From the NCBI GenBank assembly GCA_947166355.1, contig CAMVDX010000002.1, positions 124,001 through 188,000 on the forward strand: a stretch of 64,000 bases of DNA, in the 5' to 3' direction. The notes under the pieces are model-generated. The model searched no databases and had not been told where the DNA came from. It saw only the letters and a list, made by a program, of their open reading frames with translations. The position numbers and the translations under genes were made by a program. This DNA is from an uncultured Treponema sp. (GTDB lineage Bacteria; Spirochaetota; Spirochaetia; Treponematales; Treponemataceae). Position 1 is the first letter of the stretch. Each line of letters opens with the position of its first letter. Of this stretch, positions 8,833 through 17,123 are shown piece by piece.

Positions 8833-8921
8833 CTGTAACTGACTTCCAGAAAATGAAATCTCAAACGAGAAAAAAATGTACGGAAATCAGATTTACAGTC
8901 TCATCGGCAATGCGTCTCCTT
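8833..8921 (-). promoter_or_regulatory. Attenuator leader with five-codon ORF (Met-Pro-Met-Arg-Leu) for the ABC-F gene
   Basis: On the minus strand AAGGAG (8921-8916) precedes TTG at 8910 by 5 bases, and the ORF reads TTG-CCG-ATG-AGA-CTG-TAA to 8893. An ATG-only version would be Met-Arg-Leu. The ORF end lies inside a stem: CTGTAA plus CTGATTTCC (8898-8882) pairs with GGAAGTCAG plus TTACAG (8847-8833), 15 pairs with a 2-nt bulge and one G-U. A perfect -35 TTGACA lies at 8966-8961 with an AT-rich -10 region at about 8945-8938. MRL is the known macrolide arrest motif of ErmDL, and MsrA leaders contain it too. The rest of 8742-9041 shows only the divergent MATE promoter. Confidence 0.62.
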
Positions 8922-9041
8922 AAGAAAAGTTAATTAATTTTATTATGAAAAATGATTTTGTGTCAATGTAAAAACATATAGCTTCCGTGTGACAAATACA
9001 CTTATTGAACTTTTTCTTTCATTTCAATAATGTATTTTACT

Positions 9042-10391
9042 ATGTTTCATCATAATTCTTCTTATGAAAGAAATTTAACCGAAGGCTCACTCTTTAAGGG
9101 AATCTTTTTATATGGCGTGCCGCTCATTTTTTCAAATCTTCTGCAGGTGCTCTTCAATATTTCCGACGTTGCAGTAGTAGGAAGATTTGCCGGTTCTCAG
9201 GCTCTTGGTTCTGTTGGCTCAACTACCCAGCTCCTCTTTTTGTTCACCGGCCTTTTGATGGGACTTGGCGGCGGCGTGAATGTAATCGTTGCCTTTTACA
9301 TAGGTGCTAAGTCAAAAAAAGATTTAGATGATGCCATTCATTCCTCCTTCATAGTTTCAATGATAACCGGTTTTATTCTTTTGATTTTTGGATATGCCTT
9401 AGCAAGGCCGGTTCTTACCCTCATCAAAACTAAGCCGGAACTTCTGGACGGTGCGGTAATTTATTTTAAGATTTACATGCTTGGTATGCCGGGCGTTGCA
9501 CTTTTTAATTTCGGAAACGCTGTGCTTAGTGCAGCAGGTGATACAAAACGTCCTCTCTACTATCTTAGTTTTGCCGGAATCATCAATATATTTTTGAACC
9601 TCTTCTTTGTGATTGTTTGCAGGCTTTCTTGTGCCGGGGTTGCTCTTGCCAGTATTATTTCACAATATGTTTCGGCAGTGCTGGTTATGATTCCTCTGAT
9701 TCGCGGACGGGGACTTGGAGATGTAAAATTTAGCTTTTCAAAGCTAAGGCTTAACCGCGAGAAGACAATCAGAATTTTGAAGATAGGAATTCCAGCCGGA
9801 ATGCAGAATGCGATTTTTGCTGTAGCAAACACATTCATTCAGGTAGGTATAAACTCTTTTGATGCAGTGATGGTTGCAGGAACTGCTGCCGGAGCAAATC
9901 TTGATAACATAATCTACAGCGCAATGAACGGATTTTATGTAGCCTGCGCAACCTTCATCGGGCAGAATTATGGAGCCGGAAATAAAAAACGCATTCTACA
10001 CAGTATGATTATTTCGAATCTTTTTGCTTTCAGTCTGGGAGCCTTTCTCAGTATAACAATGTATATTTTCGGGCCTCAGTGCCTGTCTCTTTTTACAAGC
10101 GATCCGGAAGTTATTCACGCCGGCATGCTCCGTTTTTCAATTATGTTCTTTTCATACCCGGTTGCAAGTTTTATGGATAACACAATCGCCGCCAACCGCG
10201 GACTAGGAAAAACTTCTGTTCCAACGATTATTGTTCTGCTCGGTTCCTGCTTATTCCGTATTCTCTGGATATACACGATCTTTAAATGGATTGGAACAAT
10301 TCAGTCTCTCTTCCTCCTTTATATTTTCTCCTGGGCAATAACAGCTATTGCCGAGATGATTTACTTCGTAAAGATTTACAGAAAAATTTAA
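9042..10391 (+). CDS. MATE-family multidrug efflux transporter
   Basis: I prefer ATG 9042 (449 residues) over ATG 9030, because a -35 TTGAAC (9005-9010) and a -10 TAATGT (9028-9033) at 17-bp spacing place the transcript start next to 9042. The protein has 12 hydrophobic segments in two repeats. Each half begins with the MATE pattern: GVPLIFSNLLQVLFNISDVAVVGRF near residue 20 and GIPAGMQNAIFAVANTFIQVGINSF near residue 250. The family exports cationic drugs or metabolites in exchange for Na+ or H+. It diverges from the ABC-F gene, so two resistance-type functions sit back to back. There is no ribosome-binding site, consistent with a leaderless message. Confidence 0.9.
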   Translation: MFHHNSSYERNLTEGSLFKGIFLYGVPLIFSNLLQVLFNISDVAVVGRFAGSQALGSVGSTTQLLFLFTGLLMGLGGGVNVIVAFYIGAKSKKDLDDAIHSSFIVSMITGFILLIFGYALARPVLTLIKTKPELLDGAVIYFKIYMLGMPGVALFNFGNAVLSAAGDTKRPLYYLSFAGIINIFLNLFFVIVCRLSCAGVALASIISQYVSAVLVMIPLIRGRGLGDVKFSFSKLRLNREKTIRILKIGIPAGMQNAIFAVANTFIQVGINSFDAVMVAGTAAGANLDNIIYSAMNGFYVACATFIGQNYGAGNKKRILHSMIISNLFAFSLGAFLSITMYIFGPQCLSLFTSDPEVIHAGMLRFSIMFFSYPVASFMDNTIAANRGLGKTSVPTIIVLLGSCLFRILWIYTIFKWIGTIQSLFLLYIFSWAITAIAEMIYFVKIYRKI

Positions 10392-10399
10392 GTTTTAAA

Positions 10400-10435
10400 T
10401 ATGACACTTAGTTGTCATATTTTATATGGTATTCT
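10400..10435 (+). promoter_or_regulatory. WYL-type promoter/operator of the GyrI-like operon
   Basis: TATGACA (10400-10406) and TTGTCATATTTT (10412-10423) reproduce the arrangement at 6531-6554 almost base for base. A -10 TATTCT follows at 10430-10435, again 12 bases after TTGTCA. Unlike the other members, the transcript has a leader of about 45 nt with an AGGAGA ribosome-binding site before ATG 10485. Confidence 0.65.
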
Positions 10436-10484
10436 GTAAACATCCGGTTGGATTGAAATCCACCGGTTTTACAGGAGAACTTCA

Positions 10485-11129
10485 ATGCCATTTGATTACA
10501 AGAAAGAATTTAAAGACTTCTATCTCCCGCCGGCAAAGCCGCATGTTATTCACATTCCAAAAATGCAGTTTGTGGCTGTTCGCGGAAAGGGAAATCCTAA
10601 CGAGGAAGACGGCGAATACAAAAGCGCCCTTGCCCTACAATATGCAATCGAATACACAATCAAGATGAGCAAAAAGGGAGAATATCGAATTGCGGGCTAT
10701 CAGGACTTTGTTGTGCCTCCACTAGAAGGTTTCTGGTGGCAGGAGGAAAACGGAGCTCTTGTTCCGGGCTTTGATTACACAGACAAAGCTTCCTTCAACT
10801 GGATTTCCGTAATCAGGCTCCCGGATTTTGTGACACAAAAAGATTTCGAATGGGCAAAAAATAGTGTGACAGAAAAGAAGGGACTGGACTGTTCGCGAGC
10901 CGAACTCTTTACATTTGAGGAAGGAGACTGCATTCAGATTATGCACATAGGCTCCTACGACGACGAACCGGCAACAATCAATCTGATGGATGAGTTTGCA
11001 GCCAACAGTGGTTATGAACTCGATTTTTCAGAAACAAGACTTCATCATGAAATCTACCTGAGCGACCCGCGAAAAACATCTCCTGAAAAATTAAGGACTG
11101 TTATAAGACATCCTGTTAAAAATTTATAA
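10485..11129 (+). CDS. GyrI-like small-molecule-binding protein
   Basis: 214 residues of the SRPBCC-like GyrI/AraC effector-binding fold: HVIHIPKMQFVAVRGKGNPN at residues 18-37 is the characteristic first strand, and MHIGSYDDEPATINLMDEF near residue 150 is the second conserved block. Proteins of this type bind drug-like compounds and some hydrolyse them; others are sensors. It is soluble and cytosolic. The gene begins an operon with the VOC protein and DUF3781 gene and is driven by a promoter resembling that of the nearby WYL regulator, so induction together with the SAP and radical-SAM genes is likely. Confidence 0.85.
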   Translation: MPFDYKKEFKDFYLPPAKPHVIHIPKMQFVAVRGKGNPNEEDGEYKSALALQYAIEYTIKMSKKGEYRIAGYQDFVVPPLEGFWWQEENGALVPGFDYTDKASFNWISVIRLPDFVTQKDFEWAKNSVTEKKGLDCSRAELFTFEEGDCIQIMHIGSYDDEPATINLMDEFAANSGYELDFSETRLHHEIYLSDPRKTSPEKLRTVIRHPVKNL

Positions 11130-11144
11130 TATGGTGAAATTTCT

Positions 11145-11498
11145 ATGAATTGTAAAATTGATTCCTTATATATAATTGTTGATGATTTGGAAAGAGCAAT
11201 TTATTTTTATGAAACCTTCTTTGAGCAGAAAATTCTTAATAAAAGTAAGCTCGGTGGTTATTTTGATATTGATGGATTCAGATTTCATCTGTTTGCGTAT
11301 AAAAAAGTAAGTGAGTCACACTCTTATGGAAGTAACTGCTTACCAAGCATTTGTTTTAAATCTTTGGAAGAATTGAATAGGAAAATTTCTGACAAAAAGA
11401 TTTGTTTTCCGCTTACAAAAATCGGTAAGAATTGGGTAGCAGAGTTCGTTGATTCTGAAGGAAATCACATTGAAGTCTATACACCAGATAAGGAATAA
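11145..11498 (+). CDS. VOC-fold (glyoxalase/bleomycin-resistance-like) protein
   Basis: 117 residues forming one vicinal-oxygen-chelate domain. The N-terminal YIIVDDLERAIYFYETFF strand-helix and the C-terminal FVDSEGNHIEVYTP strand carrying the usual metal-ligand glutamate are both present. It lies 15 bp after the GyrI-like gene in the same operon. Such single-domain proteins typically dimerise and act as drug-binding resistance proteins or small-molecule lyases/dioxygenases. The ligand is unknown. Given the neighbours I favour a detoxification role, as inference only. Confidence 0.85.
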   Translation: MNCKIDSLYIIVDDLERAIYFYETFFEQKILNKSKLGGYFDIDGFRFHLFAYKKVSESHSYGSNCLPSICFKSLEELNRKISDKKICFPLTKIGKNWVAEFVDSEGNHIEVYTPDKE

Positions 11499-11502
11499 AA
11501 AA

Positions 11503-11751
11503 ATGAAAAATGATTTGATAGAAAACATCGAAAAACTTCACACAACCCCCATGGGCCTAGACCGCATTCGCCGCAACCTCCGGCTTGGTGATGATGTAAA
11601 AGATGTTGTTGAATGGTGCCGTCAGAAAATTTTGTCCACTGACGCGATTATCACCCGGCAAGGAAAGAACTGGTATATCAGAATTGACAGCTGTGAGATT
11701 ACTGTGAATGCTTACAGCTTTACGATAATTACAGCGCATACAATGCGTTAG
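11503..11751 (+). CDS. DUF3781 family protein
   Basis: 82 residues from ATG 11503, four bases after the VOC gene stop. The layout fits the DUF3781 family: LHTTPMGLDRIRRNLRL near the N-terminus, VVEWCRQKILS in the middle and WYIRIDSCEITVNAYSFTIITAH at the end. The function of the family is unknown. The stop codon TAG is created by the first bases of the GC-rich repeat that begins at 11745, so the final residues were probably altered when the repeat arrived. Confidence 0.8.
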   Translation: MKNDLIENIEKLHTTPMGLDRIRRNLRLGDDVKDVVEWCRQKILSTDAIITRQGKNWYIRIDSCEITVNAYSFTIITAHTMR

Positions 11752-11841
11752 GCGCTGGAAGGGGGCGTAAGCCCGTGCGACAGCACCGAGCGTAGCGGAG
11801 CCTGGAAGTGCCGACCGCCTGCGAAGCAGGCGGAAACGCCC
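11745..11841. repeat. GC-rich interspersed element, GCGTTAGG...GAAACGCCC type
   Basis: A GC-rich island of about 97 bp in an AT-rich setting that begins GCGTTAGG and ends AACGCCC, giving GCGTT/AACGC terminal inverted ends. Internally it has CCGCCTGC...GCAGGCGG (11816-11833) as a strong hairpin. A related but longer element with the same ends lies at 36552-36667. No coding capacity is evident. Confidence 0.65.
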
Positions 11842-11843
11842 TA

Positions 11844-12000
11844 CTACTCTTCAAACCAATTTTCAATCAAAATACTTGCAGCACTGGCATCAAAAGAAAG
11901 AATCTCATATTGTTTTTGTACATATTCAATAGAATAATCTAAAAGGCAGTTTTTCCTTTCCGAGAGTTCGTAAGAATACTGACAAAACTCAGCATTAGTT
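11844..12000 (-). pseudogene. Fragment of a PIN-domain (VapC-like) toxin gene
   Basis: The minus-strand frame ending at 11844 encodes YSYELSERKNCLL followed by VQKQYEILSFDASAAS. This resembles the middle of VapC-type PIN toxins (helix, then YEILPFD..A), but the flanking catalytic parts are missing and the frame has no start with a ribosome-binding site. It runs into the upstream region of the cardiolipin synthase gene. The similarity is short, so this is tentative. Confidence 0.3.
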
Positions 12001-12016
12001 TTATTATAAGTGGAGA

Positions 12017-13618
12017 ATGAAAAATAAAAATACAAAAAAGTTTAAAGATATTAAAGATAAAAAACGTCTCAAGCTTTTTTATAGAAGCGTATATAATCGC
12101 CTCATAATCAACTTTCTCTTTATCGCAATACAAATTTTTGTAATGGCACTTTTTGTTCTTCGTCTGGAAAAATATCTGGAAATTTATTTTGAGTTTTCTC
12201 TTATTCTTTCTGCAAGCTTCATAATTTACATGGTCAATAAAAACGGGCGCAACGAATTCAAGCTTGCCTGGATTATTCCCATGATTTTTGTACCGCTTTT
12301 CAGTATTGCAGCATATCTTATGTATCATACTAATCGAGGTTTTCTTCGATTTTCAAAAAAGCTTACGCTCCTCAGAGATAAAACTCAGATTCTGCTTCCT
12401 GAAAGTATTCCTCCTTCTTTAGAAGCTCAGAAACAAATAGTAAATGAGCTTTCGAAAAATCACGCATCTGATTTGATTTATTATCTGACGAATAATTTCT
12501 TTTTTCCGTATCAAAATTGTGATGTAAAATATTTTTCTAGTGGTGAAGATTTTTTTCCTCACATGATTGATGCAATAAGCAGTGCAAAAAAATATATCTT
12601 CCTTGAATATTTTATTATTGAAACTGATTCATCCTGGAATGAAATTTTTAATGCACTTCAGAAAAAGGTGCAGGAAGGGGTAGAAGTTCGTATTCTTTGC
12701 GATGGACTAGGCTCTCCTGTTTTTTCAACTTCATATTATCAAAAATTCTTAAAAGCAAATGGTATTAAATCCCGAGTTTTTATTCCGATTGTTCCTGTTT
12801 TTTCAACGCATCTTAATAACCGCGATCACAGAAAAATGCTGATTGTGGATGGCCAGCTTGCTTTTACCGGCGGACTGAATCTTGCAAATGAATATTTTAA
12901 CCGGGGAACGAAAAACCGTTTTGCCTACTGGAAAGATAATGCCGTTCAGATTCAGGGACAGGCGGTGCATACTTTTCTGCAGCTCTTTTTGCAGAACTGG
13001 AATCTCTTCGCAAAAGATATTGAAGATTTTACTCCATATCTGCCGAGTGCTTATAAGAACTTTGACGAACGGGGAATTACAATTCCTTATGGAGATGATT
13101 TTTTTAACAACAAGGATATTGCAGAAGATATTTATCTCTACATTATTAACAACGCAAAAAAATATCTGAACATTACTTCACCATATATTCTTGTTGACAA
13201 CCATTTGCAGGAAGATTTGATATTTGCGGCAGCCCGAGGTGTTGAGGTTTCGATTATTGTTCCAGCAATTCCAGATCACCTGATTACTTTCTGTATTGGA
13301 AAAACTTTTCTTGAAACTTTTGTGAATAAAGGCATTAAAGTTTATCTTTATCAAAAAGGCTTTATTCATGCTAAAACGTTTATTTCTGATAATCAGATTG
13401 CAACTATTGGTTCTGTAAATCTTGATTACAGAAGTTTGTATCATCATTTTGAAAATGGAGTTGTCTTTATTGATTCTCCTCTTGTTGATTCTGCAAAAAA
13501 GGATTTTGACCAAACGCTGAAAGACTGTATTCAGATGGAGCCAGGAGATTATAAAAAGATTAAACCTCACATCCGCTTTATTGGCCGGCTCTTCAGAATT
13601 TTTGCACCGCTATTATAA
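12017..13618 (+). CDS. cls: Cardiolipin synthase (phospholipase D type)
   Basis: 533 residues. Two or three hydrophobic segments occupy residues 25-110, followed by two phospholipase-D HKD motifs: HRKMLIVDGQLAFTGGLN (about residue 272) and HAKTFISDNQIATIGSVNLD (about residue 452). It condenses two phosphatidylglycerol molecules into cardiolipin and glycerol at the cytoplasmic membrane. Length and order match the family. Upstream, CTGACA (11979-11984), a 17-bp spacer and TATTAT (12002-12007) form a promoter only 9 bases before the ATG. GGAG is present but 2 bases from the ATG, too close to act normally. Confidence 0.93.
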   Translation: MKNKNTKKFKDIKDKKRLKLFYRSVYNRLIINFLFIAIQIFVMALFVLRLEKYLEIYFEFSLILSASFIIYMVNKNGRNEFKLAWIIPMIFVPLFSIAAYLMYHTNRGFLRFSKKLTLLRDKTQILLPESIPPSLEAQKQIVNELSKNHASDLIYYLTNNFFFPYQNCDVKYFSSGEDFFPHMIDAISSAKKYIFLEYFIIETDSSWNEIFNALQKKVQEGVEVRILCDGLGSPVFSTSYYQKFLKANGIKSRVFIPIVPVFSTHLNNRDHRKMLIVDGQLAFTGGLNLANEYFNRGTKNRFAYWKDNAVQIQGQAVHTFLQLFLQNWNLFAKDIEDFTPYLPSAYKNFDERGITIPYGDDFFNNKDIAEDIYLYIINNAKKYLNITSPYILVDNHLQEDLIFAAARGVEVSIIVPAIPDHLITFCIGKTFLETFVNKGIKVYLYQKGFIHAKTFISDNQIATIGSVNLDYRSLYHHFENGVVFIDSPLVDSAKKDFDQTLKDCIQMEPGDYKKIKPHIRFIGRLFRIFAPLL

Positions 13619-13619
13619 A

Positions 13620-13653
13620 TATGACACCAGGCGGCATATTTTCATGCTATAAT
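13620..13653 (+). promoter_or_regulatory. WYL-type promoter/operator of the radical-SAM gene
   Basis: TATGACA (13620-13626) is followed by GGCATATTTT (13633-13643), a one-base variant of TGTCATATTTT, and by a consensus -10 TATAAT at 13648-13653. The start codon at 13660 is 6 bases further. Spacing matches the promoters at 5574, 6532 and 10400. Confidence 0.6.
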
Positions 13654-13659
13654 AAAAAC

Positions 13660-14526
13660 ATGCATTTCGTAACTGCAAAAACAATTCTGACTCCCCGCAG
13701 CATGAACATTTACCGCGGCTGTTTGCATGGCTGTATCTATTGCGACTCACGCAGTAAGTGCTACCAATTCACTCATGATTTTGAGGACATCGAAGTAAAG
13801 CAGAATGCTCCGGAACTCCTGGAAGCCGCCCTCCGTAAAAAACGAAAACGCTGCATGATTGGAACAGGCTCCATGTGCGACCCTTATATCCCGATTGAAA
13901 AAGAACTGGGACTCATGCGCCGCTGCCTTGAAATAATTGATCGCTATAATTTCGGTGCAACTCTTATAACTAAATCAGACCTTGTGCTGCGGGACCTGGA
14001 TATCCTTACCCGCATAAATAATAAGACCAAAGCCGTAGTGCAAATGACACTCACCACCGCCGCCGACGAGCTCTGCCGTAAAATAGAACCAGGAGTTTGT
14101 CCGACCAGCCGACGTTTTGAAGTTTTGCAGGCCTGCCGCGAGGCCGGAATTCCGACAGTTGTCTGGTTCAGTCCGCTGCTGCCTTTTATAAATGATACCC
14201 GTGAAAACATCGATGGCATTGTAGATTACTGCGTCCAGGCTGGAGTGCACTCAATAATCTGTTTTGGAATTGGCCTCACTCTGCGGGAAGGAAACCGCGA
14301 ATATTTTTATGCGGCTTTGGACCGCAATTTTTCTGCAAGTCTCAGGGAAAGTTATCAGAAAACCTTCGGCTACTCCTACATGTGCTCAAGCCCACACGAA
14401 CATGAGCTTATGACATACCTTGCAAAACTTTGCCGTCAGCATAATATCCGACTTGGAACAGATTCTGTCTTTAAATGGATAGATGAGTTCCCGGATGCAG
14501 ATCCCCTCCAGCCGGAATTATTTTAG
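13660..14526 (+). CDS. SPL-family radical SAM protein (spore photoproduct lyase-like)
   Basis: 288 residues from ATG 13660. An in-frame ATG at 13621 lies within the promoter and is rejected. The radical-SAM cluster motif is CLHGCIYCDSRS near residue 20 (CX3CX2C), preceded by a MNIYRG segment. Downstream are GTGSMCDPYIPIE and the LITKSDLVLRDLDIL strand typical of the SPL family. True spore photoproduct lyase repairs UV thymine dimers. Members in non-spore-formers are linked to nucleic-acid repair but are mostly uncharacterised. Its promoter places it with the WYL regulator, supporting a DNA-damage response as inference. Confidence 0.85.
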   Translation: MHFVTAKTILTPRSMNIYRGCLHGCIYCDSRSKCYQFTHDFEDIEVKQNAPELLEAALRKKRKRCMIGTGSMCDPYIPIEKELGLMRRCLEIIDRYNFGATLITKSDLVLRDLDILTRINNKTKAVVQMTLTTAADELCRKIEPGVCPTSRRFEVLQACREAGIPTVVWFSPLLPFINDTRENIDGIVDYCVQAGVHSIICFGIGLTLREGNREYFYAALDRNFSASLRESYQKTFGYSYMCSSPHEHELMTYLAKLCRQHNIRLGTDSVFKWIDEFPDADPLQPELF

Positions 14527-14532
14527 TTTTTT

Positions 14533-15342
14533 TTAATTTCCGGAACTCTTATAATACTTAATGCTGAATCTCCAGAACGCATAAGCCAGCAGATACATGC
14601 CCAGTCCAACCAGCGGAGTGATGTACATGAAGATTGCAGGGTAATTTGCCATATCTTCCTTCCTCAGTAAAAACTGTGCCGGAAAATAATTTACAAAGGC
14701 GAAGGGTACAACAAAGGTCATCATAAACTGAATTGCCTTATGGAAAATACTGATAGGGTAGCCCGCAAACTTTCTTGTGTTCCAGTAGAAAACTTCCTTC
14801 AGAGTATTTGTTTCAAGCAGATAAATATTGAGTGTAGCAAGAAACAAAAAGATGGCTCCCTGAATCAGAACACCACCAGCGATTGTAAATATATAATAGA
14901 TAACACGTACGGGTGTCCACACAACTCCAATCTTTGCGGCAGACAAAATAAACAAAAGAATTCCAAGTCCGCCGTGGCCCACTGCCGCAAACCAGTCTGC
15001 ATTGGCAAAAATCAGCTGATATAAAAGACCTCGCGGTCTTAAGATGTATCTGTCAAAGCCGCCGCTTCTGACTGTGCCACCAAAATCACGCAAGCCTGTA
15101 AAGAAAATTATCAGAATGCCATAGGTCACATAAACAAGGCTGAAGAGAAATAGCATTTCGTAAATGTTCCAGCCGTTCAGGGTGTCAAACTTCAAAAGAG
15201 TAAAATAGATTACGATGATTGCAGTTGCTTCGCGCATAAAAACTGCAAGGGAACGCAAAATTGCATCAACCTTATACTGAAACCAGGAGCGGAAAATCAT
15301 CCGCGTGTAAACTGCTGAAAGACTTAATAAATCAGATTTCAT
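14533..15342 (-). CDS. ABC-2 family exporter permease (DUF990-like), subunit 2
   Basis: 269 residues with six membrane segments. The SGGFDRYILRPRGLLYQLI loop near residue 92 and the GYPISIFHKAIQFMMTFVVPFAFVNYFPA block near residue 190 are typical of the DUF990/ABC-2 permeases paired with daunorubicin-type ATPases. It is the last gene of a four-gene operon and starts 3 bp after the sister permease. It would form a heterodimeric membrane channel with the product of 15346-16140. Confidence 0.85.
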   Translation of the reverse strand: MKSDLLSLSAVYTRMIFRSWFQYKVDAILRSLAVFMREATAIIVIYFTLLKFDTLNGWNIYEMLFLFSLVYVTYGILIIFFTGLRDFGGTVRSGGFDRYILRPRGLLYQLIFANADWFAAVGHGGLGILLFILSAAKIGVVWTPVRVIYYIFTIAGGVLIQGAIFLFLATLNIYLLETNTLKEVFYWNTRKFAGYPISIFHKAIQFMMTFVVPFAFVNYFPAQFLLRKEDMANYPAIFMYITPLVGLGMYLLAYAFWRFSIKYYKSSGN

Positions 15343-15345
15343 AAA

Positions 15346-16140
15346 TTAACCTCCCTGAACCACAAGCTTCTTTTTGCCCTTGTTCCATAAAATAAAACCG
15401 GCTGACATAAGACAGGCAATCCAGACAAACTGTTTAATAAAGCCTGCCACAATTTCGCCACCGCTGATATTTCCAAGATAAATCTGAACCGGCGTAAAAT
15501 AGATTGATTCAAAAGGAGTAAAGGTAATAATTTTTCTTGCAAGTTCCGGCATGAACCAGAGGGGAATCATGGAACCGGACAAAACATTTATAAAAACATT
15601 TTTGATTGTCATGATTGCCCAGACATTAATAAGCCAGAAAGAAAACATCTGAAACAAAAAACTCAAACTCCACAAAACCCCGTACCCAAAGAGGGCGCTG
15701 AGAACAAAGAGCCCAAAGGCCCCCGCATCAGCCGGAGCCGCAATCCCGATAAAAAGCACTGCCACAAGCATGGCAGGTACAAAATGAAAAATAAGTTTGA
15801 AAGCGGCTACCCCAAGATTATCTGCAAGCATTCTTCCATGAAAGGAAACCGGCAAAAGCATTTCTGTTGCAATGCTTCCGTTGTAAATTCTGTTGGCAAG
15901 ATAAAAATCATTTACCACAAAAAAAGATTCAAGCCCAAGCGACAAAATAAAGTTTGTCGTTACCATGCTCATCGTAATTCCATCCACGGCTTCGCGTCCA
16001 CTGTACAAAGCCCGGTAAATCTCAACATAAATCACAAGACGGATAAGCGTGTTCAGAATGCCCATCCAGTGGTCCAGGCGGTAAGCAGATTTTTGCAGAA
16101 AGCTTTTTTTAGCAAAAGCAAGATATGGAGATATTGTCAT
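15346..16140 (-). CDS. ABC-2 family exporter permease, subunit 1
   Basis: 264 residues with six membrane segments. It shows the same organisation as its neighbour: an N-terminal SYRLDHWMGI-like amphipathic lead (here KSAYRLDHWMGILNTLIRL), a YNGSIATEMLLPVSFHGRML loop and a late FTPFESIYFTPVQIYLG segment. It overlaps the upstream ATPase gene by 4 bp and precedes the second permease by 3 bp, so all are translated together. The substrate is unknown; lipids, peptides and drugs are possible. Confidence 0.85.
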   Translation of the reverse strand: MTISPYLAFAKKSFLQKSAYRLDHWMGILNTLIRLVIYVEIYRALYSGREAVDGITMSMVTTNFILSLGLESFFVVNDFYLANRIYNGSIATEMLLPVSFHGRMLADNLGVAAFKLIFHFVPAMLVAVLFIGIAAPADAGAFGLFVLSALFGYGVLWSLSFLFQMFSFWLINVWAIMTIKNVFINVLSGSMIPLWFMPELARKIITFTPFESIYFTPVQIYLGNISGGEIVAGFIKQFVWIACLMSAGFILWNKGKKKLVVQGG

Positions 16141-17123
16141 GCGTTCACCTCCCCTTTGTACATTTTCTGAATTATGCTTTCAATTTCCGGCTCTGCAACA
16201 GTAACATCGTGAACACTATATTTTTCCAAAACCTCGTGCATCAATTTATTTACATCGACAACATTATTATCAAAAGTGAAGCTGGCCTTTCTGTCTTTTA
16301 AATCTTCGATGATTACGTTTTTGATTGGAGCCACAGCGGTATCTTCGTTGAACTCCGCAATCAGTCGGCGGCTTGTTCCGTACTTATTTCTGATTTCCTG
16401 AAGCGAGCCATCGTACATTAGAGAGCCCTTGTCGATGATGATGATTCTGTTGCAGGTCTGCTCAATGTCCTGCATGTCGTGAGTTGTAAAAATCATCGTA
16501 ACTTTATCCTGTTCATTCAGCTCCTTTATAAAGCTGCGGATTGTTTCCTTTCCGATTATGTCCACACCGATTGTCGGTTCATCAAAGAAAACAATTTCGG
16601 GTGAGTGGAGCAGGGAAGCAACAATATCAGACCTCATTCTCTGCCCCAGAGAAAGCTGGCGCACCGGCTGATTTATAAAGCTCTTCATGTCCAGCATCTC
16701 GGTAAAGCGTTCGAGATTTCTTTTGTATTTTTCTTCGGGGATGCGGTAGATTGCGCGAAGGAGTTCAAAGCTGTCAATTACAGGAAGGTCCCACTGAAGC
16801 TGAGATTTCTGACCAAAGACAACTCCGATATTTCCAACGTAAGACTTTCTCTGTTTATAAGGAACAAAACCACCAACAGTAATAGAGCCTTTATCAGGAC
16901 AGAGAATGCCCGAAAGCATTTTGATTGTAGAAGATTTTCCGGCGCCATTTGGTCCGATAAAACCAACCATCTCGCCTTTTTCAATCGTAAAGCTCAGGTT
17001 GTTTACGGCTTTTTTGATTTCGAACTTGGGAACAAACATGTTGGCAATCATTCCGGGAATGCCGGCGCTTCTTTTGTTTACCTTAAATTCCTTGGAGATG
17101 TTTTTTACTTCGATAAAACTCAA
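16137..17123 (-). CDS. ABC transporter ATP-binding protein (DrrA-like)
   Basis: 328 residues. Walker A GPNGAGKSS is near residue 58, followed by a VFGQKSQLQWDLPVIDSFELL Q-loop, the signature LSLGQRMR, Walker B IVFFDEPTIGVD and the switch histidine in FTTHDMQDIEQ. A C-terminal domain of about 90 residues follows, as in daunorubicin-resistance-type ATPases. It overlaps the second ATPase gene upstream and the permease downstream by 4 bp each. It drives export with the two ABC-2 permeases. Confidence 0.9.
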   Translation of the reverse strand: MSFIEVKNISKEFKVNKRSAGIPGMIANMFVPKFEIKKAVNNLSFTIEKGEMVGFIGPNGAGKSSTIKMLSGILCPDKGSITVGGFVPYKQRKSYVGNIGVVFGQKSQLQWDLPVIDSFELLRAIYRIPEEKYKRNLERFTEMLDMKSFINQPVRQLSLGQRMRSDIVASLLHSPEIVFFDEPTIGVDIIGKETIRSFIKELNEQDKVTMIFTTHDMQDIEQTCNRIIIIDKGSLMYDGSLQEIRNKYGTSRRLIAEFNEDTAVAPIKNVIIEDLKDRKASFTFDNNVVDVNKLMHEVLEKYSVHDVTVAEPEIESIIQKMYKGEVNA

